Assembly: GCF_900119155.1 (NCBI RefSeq)
Contig: NZ_FPIR01000001.1
Span: 62,001 to 126,000, forward strand
Direction: 5' to 3'
Source: Ruminococcus sp. YE71
Lineage (GTDB): Bacteria; Bacillota; Clostridia; Oscillospirales; Ruminococcaceae
Length of the DNA: 64,000 nt
Positions 34,173 to 41,309 of the stretch are shown piece after piece; the first letter of the stretch is position 1, and each line of letters begins with the position of its first letter. The notes beneath the pieces are model-generated. The model did no database searches. It saw only the letters and a list, made by a program, of their open reading frames with translations, and was not told where the DNA came from. The position numbers were made by a program, and so were the translations under genes.

Positions 34173-35204
34173 TCATTTCATTGAAGCACGGTATTTTTCG
34201 GAATCCCAGTTTAACAGAAAGTTTTTTTCCTGCTGTGTCAGCTCTGTAAGTTCCGCTCCCGACAGGGCAAGCCTTGCCGTGAAATCAAGCATACAGGCGA
34301 TGTCACGCGCCTTTTTAACATTTTCCGCAACAGCGAAACAATAGCCGTTTGCAATAACCGCCTTGATCTCACCGTATTTTTCGCGGTGGATGCGGAATTC
34401 GTTCGCATAGTCGGTCTCCAGTTCTGCAAGACCGTTGCCGCAGTAGACCACGCAATCGGGTGAAAAAGCGTAACGCCATGCCGCGGATCGTTTTTTCAAG
34501 ATCTCGCATACCGCTTTGGTTTCGACCCTGTATGCGATACAGCCCCTCTGAAGACCCTGCAGCGCACGGAAAACGGCTTCTCCCGTATCAGCTGCCATTG
34601 TGTCAAGACCTAACGAGCTGTCTATTTTCTTTGTTATCTCGCGGTGAAGGCTGAGCGCTTCCTCGGCAGTGTCAGCACTGACGATCAGCCCGTGATTGGC
34701 AAGAAAGATCACCTGCGCATCGGGCGAACTGCTGACAGCGTCATAGCACAGCCGCGCCAGACGCACGCCAGGGGTGGCATATCCGACCGTCAGGCTTTGC
34801 GGGAACATCTGTTTCAATTCTTCCATGCCGTTTTTCTTCGACGCATATATCGTTACGCCGAGAGGGTGCGTATGGATGGTATAGGTACGTGTTATCGAGT
34901 GCAGGAAAGTCTCGATCGAAGGGCGAAGCCCGTCAGCAAGAGACGCGGCAAGTATCTCCTGTTCCCTTCTGTCATCAAGGGTCCCCGAAGCCATATGTTC
35001 TGCAATAATGCTGTAGTCCGCAACAGAATATCCGCTCGTTTCCGTGACTTCTGTGAGCTGAAATCCCGAGGCTTTAACAAGCATCAGCTTGTCGTCAAGC
35101 TTTACGGACGTGTTTCCTCCCCCTGCCTGAACATAAAGCTCATCCTGTCCGACCAGCTTTGAGATATATGACAGTTCTGCGGCTTTGCCGCGGTAATTTT
35201 CCAT
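34173..35204 (-). CDS. Class II aldolase/adducin family protein
   Basis: 343 residues, last gene of the nine-gene operon, ribosome site AAGGAGA. The N-terminal 210 residues form a class II aldolase domain: QAGGGNTSVKLDD binds the substrate phosphate; HTHPLGVT carries two zinc-ligand His; and FLANHGLIVS carries the third. The family splits or joins short sugar phosphates by aldol chemistry (fuculose, rhamnulose or ribulose phosphates, tartronate). About 130 extra C-terminal residues follow, more than in simple FucA-type enzymes. Beside nucleotidyltransferases and a kinase-like domain it may build or trim the sugar or polyol that the cluster uses. Substrate unknown. Confidence 0.85.
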   Translation of the reverse strand: MENYRGKAAELSYISKLVGQDELYVQAGGGNTSVKLDDKLMLVKASGFQLTEVTETSGYSVADYSIIAEHMASGTLDDRREQEILAASLADGLRPSIETFLHSITRTYTIHTHPLGVTIYASKKNGMEELKQMFPQSLTVGYATPGVRLARLCYDAVSSSPDAQVIFLANHGLIVSADTAEEALSLHREITKKIDSSLGLDTMAADTGEAVFRALQGLQRGCIAYRVETKAVCEILKKRSAAWRYAFSPDCVVYCGNGLAELETDYANEFRIHREKYGEIKAVIANGYCFAVAENVKKARDIACMLDFTARLALSGAELTELTQQEKNFLLNWDSEKYRASMK

Positions 35205-35216
35205 AACCGTTCTCCT

Positions 35217-35819
35217 TTATCCGAAGTATTTTTGCCAGATGGGTATATTATAGCTCTTAGTACAGATCGCATCGGGGATAATGTTTTGTTCCTGCAAATA
35301 TTTTGCATCCGACTCAATATCCTCGGGTCTTCCCTGAAGCTCGGGCGAAACGATGCAGACATTATACCCGAGCTTTTTAAACTCGGCAAAGTTCTCAGCG
35401 GTAAGAGCACATTTTGTAAAGCAGTCAGCCCAGATCCACCTGACTTTTCCCGCCATGTTCCGTATAGTGTCGATACCCTCATATTCCGAAAAGCGCAAAG
35501 CGATATCCGATATGCCGTTCTGCGCCAGCAGAGCTATCATCGGGAAGGTGCTGTCAAGGAAAAAATAATCCTTGACGCCTGCTTTTTTCACCAGTTCGAG
35601 CGCCTTCCACTCGATGCGCTCGCTTTTGATATTCAGGATAAGCAGACCATGATGATAGGAACGAAGATATTCTTCAAGATCCTCTCCGCCTTTGAACGGG
35701 TCATGCTCCAGATAGATACGCCCGTTCAGATCGTCTCTGAGATCTATTTCCGCTCCGAGTTCCTCTGATATATCCTTCAGAGCGGAGGACTCATTTATCC
35801 GATGACAAATATATCTCAT
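35217..35819 (-). CDS. Glycerophosphodiester phosphodiesterase-like protein
   Basis: 200 residues, shorter than typical GDPD (about 240-250). It begins CHRINESSALKDISEELG, then GAEIDLRDDLNGRIYLEHDPF: this reproduces the HRG..E..A...GA..IE.D......VV.HDP layout of the GDPD barrel with His, Glu, Asp and the HD pair kept. Later strands (GVKDYFFLD, VRWIWADCFT) fit a TIM barrel. Such short GDPD-like proteins occur in polysaccharide loci. It follows GT2 with a 1-nt gap. It may hydrolyse or process a phosphodiester intermediate. Confidence 0.72.
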   Translation of the reverse strand: MRYICHRINESSALKDISEELGAEIDLRDDLNGRIYLEHDPFKGGEDLEEYLRSYHHGLLILNIKSERIEWKALELVKKAGVKDYFFLDSTFPMIALLAQNGISDIALRFSEYEGIDTIRNMAGKVRWIWADCFTKCALTAENFAEFKKLGYNVCIVSPELQGRPEDIESDAKYLQEQNIIPDAICTKSYNIPIWQKYFG

Positions 35820-35820
35820 T

Positions 35821-36528
35821 TTATTTCACGCCTTTCTTTGTCAGCCTGATACTGTAATCGATCGTTCTCTTGATGAATTTGATCTTTGCCGAAGCATTTA
35901 TGTTCCACTTCGACTCACCGTGAATGCGTTCGGGGAAACGAACGGGGAATTTTATCATCCGAAGCCGCTTCTTCCTTGCCATGTAATAGGCGTAAAGATC
36001 CAGCGAAAAATCATAAGGCGGCTCCGCCCACTGTTCAAAGAAGCTCCTGCTGAACATATTTGGCTGTGCATTTATATCCTCAAGCCATTCGTTGGTGAGG
36101 AGCATTTCAAGAACGCTCATACCGAAAGTGAAAAATACATCAGCAGCAGGTCTTCCCTTACGGTTGCCTTTAACGTAGATATTCTTGTCATACCCGTTTT
36201 TGGCGATAATAGCTGCTGCCCTGATAACATCTGCGGGGTCTGTTTGCAGATCGGCGTGAGTCCAGCCAAGAAAATCGCCTTTTGCCGCATTAAGTCCGCT
36301 CAGTATCCCGTAGCCGTAACCCTTATTGACAGGAACGGTGACCTTGACCGCAAACGGGTATCCGACCAGAAGTTCGTCGATCAGCTTGCCGCTTCCGTCG
36401 GTCGAGCCGTTATCCACTATAACCAGCTCGATATTTCTGCGGGTCCCGATACAGTCTGAAAAACGTTCGAGCAGCAGTGGTATATTTTCCTTTTCATTAT
36501 AACAGGGAACAACGATAGAAAAAAGCAT
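35821..36528 (-). CDS. Family 2 glycosyltransferase, polyprenyl-phosphate sugar synthase type
   Basis: 235 residues. A GT-A fold starts with FSIVVPCYNEKENIPLLLE, with VIVDNGSTDGS, then the THADLQTDP metal-binding block (DxD equivalent) and a final basic segment FPVRFPERIHGESKWN. Size and motifs fit the DPM1/CsbB branch that loads a sugar onto undecaprenyl phosphate; the two C-terminal helices of CsbB are not evident. Its start overlaps the gtrA stop by 1 nt. With GtrA and the YfhO-like protein it forms a three-component extracytoplasmic glycosylation set (family knowledge). Confidence 0.9.
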   Translation of the reverse strand: MLFSIVVPCYNEKENIPLLLERFSDCIGTRRNIELVIVDNGSTDGSGKLIDELLVGYPFAVKVTVPVNKGYGYGILSGLNAAKGDFLGWTHADLQTDPADVIRAAAIIAKNGYDKNIYVKGNRKGRPAADVFFTFGMSVLEMLLTNEWLEDINAQPNMFSRSFFEQWAEPPYDFSLDLYAYYMARKKRLRMIKFPVRFPERIHGESKWNINASAKIKFIKRTIDYSIRLTKKGVK

Positions 36529-36923
36529 TATTCAGTATCTCCCTTCTTAGTAAACACAAAGAATTTCTGTCCGATAAAATTTATGACCGTGCTTGTACCT
36601 GTAGCTGCCAGAAATGCAAGGATGCTTATATCTGTCAGCCACAGAACGAGATGATTTATCATGGTATTAATAAAAGCAGACACTGCATACAGCAGTATGT
36701 ATTTCACGATCTCAAGCGAATGAAAGTGCTTGCTTTCAAAAGTCCAGAGCTTGTTTATCACAAAGCCCACCGCTGCACCCAGAACATATGACACCGCCTT
36801 AGATATATCAGCGGACAGCCCCAGATACATCAGAAGATGATAGCTCAGAAAATCAACTAAGACTGCCGAGCCACCGCCGACCAGGAACCGAAGCAGTTCC
36901 TTTAGCCTGATCTTGTTTTTCAC
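36528..36923 (-). CDS. GtrA family membrane protein
   Basis: 131 residues with four hydrophobic helices. The family block KELLRFLVGGGSAVLVDFL at the N-terminus and AVGFVINKLWTF near residue 60 are characteristic. GtrA/GtcA proteins are thought to flip polyprenyl-phosphate-linked sugars across the membrane. The start is GTG and overlaps the HAD stop by 4 bp (GTGA). Confidence 0.92.
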   Translation of the reverse strand: MKNKIRLKELLRFLVGGGSAVLVDFLSYHLLMYLGLSADISKAVSYVLGAAVGFVINKLWTFESKHFHSLEIVKYILLYAVSAFINTMINHLVLWLTDISILAFLAATGTSTVINFIGQKFFVFTKKGDTE

Positions 36924-37606
36924 TCTATCATCTCCCTGAAGATCGCTTCAAGCTCATAAAAATCTGCTGCGTGCAGCGTGTCGCCGCCGCTGCCCCCGAA
37001 CATGATCGTTTTCATGCCTAAAGCAGCTGCGCCGACGATGTCCTTTTTATGATCGTCGCCTATCATGACCACCTGTTCGGGCTCCACTCCGAGCTTGCCG
37101 AGCAGCAGCTGAAAGGAGCGGGGTGCAGGCTTTTCTATGCCGCTTTCCTCACTGGTGACGACCGCATCGGCAATATCCGAAATTCCGAGCCTGACAAGTT
37201 TGCGCATCTGAATATGTGCTGTCAGATCTGTACAAAAACCAATGCGGATACCTGCGCTTTTCAACATTGAAAAGACCTCAGCCACATTTTCATAAAGCTG
37301 CATTTCACCTAAAAATGTATCCCAGTACGCATTGTAAAGAGCCAGAACGTTCTCGGCACTGAAGCAGCCTCCGATCTCGCACAGCCGCTGGGCATACAGC
37401 ATCCTGTTGTGGCAGGCAGCTGTATTCGCAGTGTTTTCCTTGACATATTTTTTTGCGTCGGAAAGCATCTTATCAAACTGATCTTTCGTACATTTCCGTC
37501 CCGTAAGATTCATAAATACCCGATGCATTTGCAGCACAGCCGCATTGTCACAGGGATGATACGCATAAAGTGTATCGTCAATATCAAAAAAAGCTGCTTT
37601 TATCAT
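36920..37606 (-). CDS. HAD superfamily phosphatase
   Basis: 228 residues. Motif I AAFFDIDDTLYAY (nucleophile Asp8, acid Asp10), motif II GFCTDLTAH, motif III Lys in GIEKPAPRSF, and motif IV MIGDDHKKDIVGA; the cap domain is helical (about 18-95). It looks like a small-molecule phosphatase of the YjjG/NagD-like C1-cap group. In this operon it probably removes phosphate from a sugar or polyol phosphate. It overlaps the fused membrane-kinase gene by 4 bp (ATGA). Confidence 0.88.
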   Translation of the reverse strand: MIKAAFFDIDDTLYAYHPCDNAAVLQMHRVFMNLTGRKCTKDQFDKMLSDAKKYVKENTANTAACHNRMLYAQRLCEIGGCFSAENVLALYNAYWDTFLGEMQLYENVAEVFSMLKSAGIRIGFCTDLTAHIQMRKLVRLGISDIADAVVTSEESGIEKPAPRSFQLLLGKLGVEPEQVVMIGDDHKKDIVGAAALGMKTIMFGGSGGDTLHAADFYELEAIFREMIE

Positions 37607-39738
37607 GATCCTTCCCTCAACTTTGAATAGATCGCCTGTATAAGTATAAGCTTCTGGATACCGTCAGAGGGGCTTTCGGCAAAGAACTCCTCACTGATAA
37701 TATCATAACCGCGCTCAAAGATCTGACTAAAAAGCTTTCCGAAATCAGCGGACCGAAGTCCTTTGTTCAATGACGGGCGGTATTCGATTATACGGTAGCG
37801 GAAATCCTTTGAATAATCATAGGAAAAAGCCGCACCCGCACCGTTAAGGACCTCGATAAACCTGTCAAGATCTATCTGAGTGTTTATTATCATCCTCATA
37901 CCGACGGAACCGGTTTCTTCATCATCGAGAAAATAATGAAAGATAATATCGGCAAATTCTTTCTGCGGATAGATATATCTTTCAGCATCCTTATAGCGCG
38001 ATTGTATCTGCGACAATATATCCTCACGGGTATAGCCGCGTGAGTCGGTATCCCTGTTCATTTTCCAGAAGATGCGCAGTTCCTCGTCAGCCTCGGTATA
38101 TATCTTCAGATCCACTATATTTCTCAGCTGCGACAAATAGAAGATATGCAGTCCGCATATCGAGATAAAGCGGCAGGGGCGGAAAGTTTTCAGTCTGGTG
38201 AAATGTCCCGTATCGTGGTCGTAGTCAACCCGCTTGACCGCCTCTCCGTTTTTCAGGCGTTTTATATCCATTGCCTGACGGTACAAGTAGTTTGCCTGCG
38301 GATCAAGGTGTGTATAGTTCTGCCAGTTGCTGTCACCGCGCTCCCATTTGTGGTCGCCGTCGCCCTCTATCTGAAGAAGGCTGTTACTGCTGAACATACT
38401 GCTTATATGCTTCAGAAGCGTGCTTTTTCCCGTTCCGCTGTCGCCGCAGATGCCTATCACAAAGGAAGCATCATGGAAATGATAAAAACTGTTTCCCGCA
38501 ACGCAGAATTTGTGCATCAGGAAGCCCATGTACAGCACAGTTGCGCTCAGCATCGTAAAAGATATATTTATGAGCTGGGAGCTTTCTGATTTGATAAACG
38601 AGCAGTCTGTTGTAAAGAAATAGAAATCTACTGCGCCGTTGGCGGTATGGTGGAAAAAGATGAAATATACCAGATAAAGTGCCTGGAGCATGAAGTAGCA
38701 AAGGTAGGAGTGCTGATATCCGTTGGAACGTATCACAAAATCCGCAATAAACAGTATCACCCACATATACCATCCCGGCATCGGAATACATAATACAAGA
38801 AAGATAGAAAAGGTCAGTCCGCCGAGTCCCAGAAGCAGGTCGCTGTTGATGAAGTTCATATTCATCGCATAAAGGTATATCAGCAGGACAGCAGCTATCG
38901 ATGCATAGAATTTCAGCTCGCCATATGACAGATACAGTGAAAAAACTGTTGATTGAGCGGCATTGAACACGACTCCGTTTACAAATCCGTCGCAGTAAAA
39001 CGGCAGGATACCCAGTGCGGTCATCGCGATAACAAGCAAAGTAAAGAACAGAGCCGTGTACTTTCCGCGGTGCTTGCTGAGATAAAGAACTATCAGCGGC
39101 AGGATAGCCGCAATATGGAACTTACATAACAGCGAAAGCGACAGAAACAGTGCAGACAGATAAAAATTCCTACTCGAATTGCTGTTTGTCATATATATCA
39201 GCGAAAGGAACAGAAAGGTCATCGGAACTATATCCAGCTGACTGTGTATATATGTTGCATATAATATCAGCGGAGACAAAAAATAGAGCACCGTTACTTT
39301 CAGCTTGCTGTCCGGAAAGCTTTTGCAAAAATATGCAAAAACTATGCAGTCCATAACAAACAAAGGAAGCTTGAAAATTATATTATGCAAAAAAAGCGGC
39401 AGATCGGGCAGAAGCAGGCATAGTCCCTCGCTGACAGACATTATTACGAGCATCACGGGAGGATATGGGAAATTTATCTCCTTACCCTGTGAATAATAAA
39501 GATCATATGGATTTTTAAAATGATTTTCCAGAAATGTCCGTACAAACGGTTCAAACATCTGATTCTGGTAATCCGATGAAAAAATACCCATAACTATCAG
39601 CTTCAGCAGCAGTGCGGCAGCGGCAGCTATGTATATGATCTTTTTTTCATATTGAAGTATGTCACTCAGCTTCAGGCAAAAATGCGCTGCTGTGCGTGAA
39701 TCCCCGCCAGTAAGCGAGTGTCCTTTCGTAGCCTTCAT
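37603..39738 (-). CDS. GT-C-like polytopic membrane protein fused to a uridine-kinase-like domain
   Basis: 711 residues from the ATG at 39738, a start that is uncertain because it overlaps the upstream gene by 77 bp and no good site is nearer. About residues 20-410 hold some ten membrane helices. The first outer loop carries SSDYQNQMFEPF, then NPYDLYY and FPYPPVMLVIM, as in DUF2029/GT-C mannosyltransferase-like proteins. From about 425 a cytoplasmic P-loop kinase domain follows: VIGICGDSGTGKSTLL (Walker A), then HLDPQANYLYRQ, then GEAVKRVDYDHDTGHFTRL, matching the D.FY..H.P.A.....G..V..P.YD...H.R order of uridine kinase/phosphoribulokinase, then FWKMNRDTDSRGYT and about 110 residues of C-terminal domain. 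I know of no described protein with this fusion. Confidence 0.85.
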   Translation of the reverse strand: MKATKGHSLTGGDSRTAAHFCLKLSDILQYEKKIIYIAAAAALLLKLIVMGIFSSDYQNQMFEPFVRTFLENHFKNPYDLYYSQGKEINFPYPPVMLVIMSVSEGLCLLLPDLPLFLHNIIFKLPLFVMDCIVFAYFCKSFPDSKLKVTVLYFLSPLILYATYIHSQLDIVPMTFLFLSLIYMTNSNSSRNFYLSALFLSLSLLCKFHIAAILPLIVLYLSKHRGKYTALFFTLLVIAMTALGILPFYCDGFVNGVVFNAAQSTVFSLYLSYGELKFYASIAAVLLIYLYAMNMNFINSDLLLGLGGLTFSIFLVLCIPMPGWYMWVILFIADFVIRSNGYQHSYLCYFMLQALYLVYFIFFHHTANGAVDFYFFTTDCSFIKSESSQLINISFTMLSATVLYMGFLMHKFCVAGNSFYHFHDASFVIGICGDSGTGKSTLLKHISSMFSSNSLLQIEGDGDHKWERGDSNWQNYTHLDPQANYLYRQAMDIKRLKNGEAVKRVDYDHDTGHFTRLKTFRPCRFISICGLHIFYLSQLRNIVDLKIYTEADEELRIFWKMNRDTDSRGYTREDILSQIQSRYKDAERYIYPQKEFADIIFHYFLDDEETGSVGMRMIINTQIDLDRFIEVLNGAGAAFSYDYSKDFRYRIIEYRPSLNKGLRSADFGKLFSQIFERGYDIISEEFFAESPSDGIQKLILIQAIYSKLREGS

Positions 39739-40474
39739 AATCAGCAGGAGTCCCCCATCCAATATAGCGGTCAAGTTCAAATACTCTTGTGTCGAGCCCA
39801 CCTTCGATACACCAGCCAATGACCTTGTCAACGTAAAACTCATTGTTTATGCGGTCATTTGCGGCGATCATCTTTTCGGCAAATCTGACGAAATCACTTC
39901 CGCGCTTAAACCAGAACGACGCGGCTATCGCATGATCGTTTACAGGATCGTCAGAAATGGGCTGCTTTACCGATACTCCCACGGCAATATCCGAATCGCC
40001 GTCAGTGCGGACCCAGCCGTATGCCTTAGGATTCTCAAGAACAGCTTCATTATGACGATAGGTGAACACAAGCACCTCGGCCTGTGATGAAGCAGCGATG
40101 AACTTTTCGCGGTCGATCATCATGCCGTTATCACAGCCTGCGATAAAAAGCGGCTGATCGTTGTCGATAAGATCCCTGGCAAGCAGGCAGGTACACGCCT
40201 GACCCTCTGTAAGATGATCCACGCCGATGATCTGCGATCTCGGGTAATACTGCCGGATAATAGGCTGGATATCCTTTTTATAATCTGTACGGATAACAAA
40301 TATCTGTCTGTCATCACCTGTACCGCATTCTTCAACATCGTGCATCGCACAGACTACCATCGGATATTTTTTCCCATCGCGGCGTTCTGTCGTAGGTATC
40401 AGCGGTTTAAGCTGCGGATAACCCGCATCGGCGAAACGCTTGCCCGCGCCTGCCATTGGCATCAAAATGTTCAT
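39662..40474 (-). CDS. Sugar-phosphate nucleotidyltransferase-like protein 1
   Basis: 270 residues. The N-terminal NILMPMAGAGKRFADAGY and KPLIPT match the signature GxGxR..P..KP of NTP transferases; PLFIAGCDNGMM provides the metal-site Asp; KVIGWCIEGG and YIGWGTPADYEGYE are the usual end. It would couple a phosphorylated small molecule to a nucleoside triphosphate. It is a paralogue of the upstream gene (shared AGYP.LKPLIP and WGTP). It overlaps that gene by 4 bp (ATGA) and the fused kinase gene downstream. The nucleotide (CTP or other) is not evident. Confidence 0.85.
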   Translation of the reverse strand: MNILMPMAGAGKRFADAGYPQLKPLIPTTERRDGKKYPMVVCAMHDVEECGTGDDRQIFVIRTDYKKDIQPIIRQYYPRSQIIGVDHLTEGQACTCLLARDLIDNDQPLFIAGCDNGMMIDREKFIAASSQAEVLVFTYRHNEAVLENPKAYGWVRTDGDSDIAVGVSVKQPISDDPVNDHAIAASFWFKRGSDFVRFAEKMIAANDRINNEFYVDKVIGWCIEGGLDTRVFELDRYIGWGTPADYEGYERTLAYWRGFTHSSAFLPEAE

Positions 40475-41250
40475 TTATCATATCTCCTTGTCAGCTCAGA
40501 CCAAAATAAATATTCCTGCATATCCTCAGGTGTGCCCCATTGACAAAAATACCTGACATTTATCGGGCACCAGACTTTAAGTCCGTCCTCTACCATGAAA
40601 TTATACGGCAGGCTTGCATAATGCTCACCGTTGATCTCTGTGCCTTCTCTGACCTGTCTTTCAAAATAAGTCTTTAACAGTGCGCCATTCTTGAAATAGT
40701 AAACACCGGGGGAATGTCTCGCCCTGGTCTTATCCTTCTCAAAGGAATATTTTTCGCGTATCTCGATCAGGTTTTCTTCATCATCCACACGGCAGGAAGC
40801 GTACAGATTCTTCTGCGGAAGCAGATTCGGGTGAAAGCCGCTGTAGCAGGGAACAGCTCCCTCACAGCCGCGCTCCAGAGCCTTTCTGACAAAATCCGAG
40901 TGATCCCACTCCTGATAAAAATCGCAGTAATTAACGATGCACGGTTCGTCATCCTTTATTTCGTCTGCCGCCCGCAAAACATCATACACAGGGCCTTTTT
41001 TTATCCAGTCATCTATGGCGAATATCCTGCCCTTCGGAGCTATCCTGCGGAGTGTCGGTCCGAGCTTGCTGATCGTTTCAAGATGTTCTTTTCTGCATAC
41101 AAACAGAAAATCGTCCTCTCCCTTATACATACCTCTAACTATCCATTCGATTATCGGTATGCCATGAACAGGAATAAGAGGCTTCAGGTCGGGATAGCCT
41201 GCTGCAACAAATCGTGAGCCGTATCCTGTCATTGGAATAATTATCTGCAC
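40471..41250 (-). CDS. Sugar-phosphate nucleotidyltransferase-like protein 2
   Basis: 259 residues. I take the GTG at 41250, 9 nt after AAAGGA, rather than the GTG three codons upstream that touches the ribosome site. Signature IIIPMTGYGSRFVAAGYPDL and KPLIPVHGIPIIEWIV; ExxIVNYCDFY gives the metal-site Asp; GVYYFKNGALLKTYFE and QWGTPEDMQEYLFW close the fold. It is clearly a paralogue of gene 39662-40474. Two such enzymes in tandem suggest two activated substrates, or one catalytic and one divergent partner. Confidence 0.85.
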   Translation of the reverse strand: MQIIIPMTGYGSRFVAAGYPDLKPLIPVHGIPIIEWIVRGMYKGEDDFLFVCRKEHLETISKLGPTLRRIAPKGRIFAIDDWIKKGPVYDVLRAADEIKDDEPCIVNYCDFYQEWDHSDFVRKALERGCEGAVPCYSGFHPNLLPQKNLYASCRVDDEENLIEIREKYSFEKDKTRARHSPGVYYFKNGALLKTYFERQVREGTEINGEHYASLPYNFMVEDGLKVWCPINVRYFCQWGTPEDMQEYLFWSELTRRYDK

Positions 41251-41309
41251 TTCACTCACGTCCTTTCAAAATCATCGTTCTTATTATTTTTCTGCCTGAC
41301 AAAACGGGA

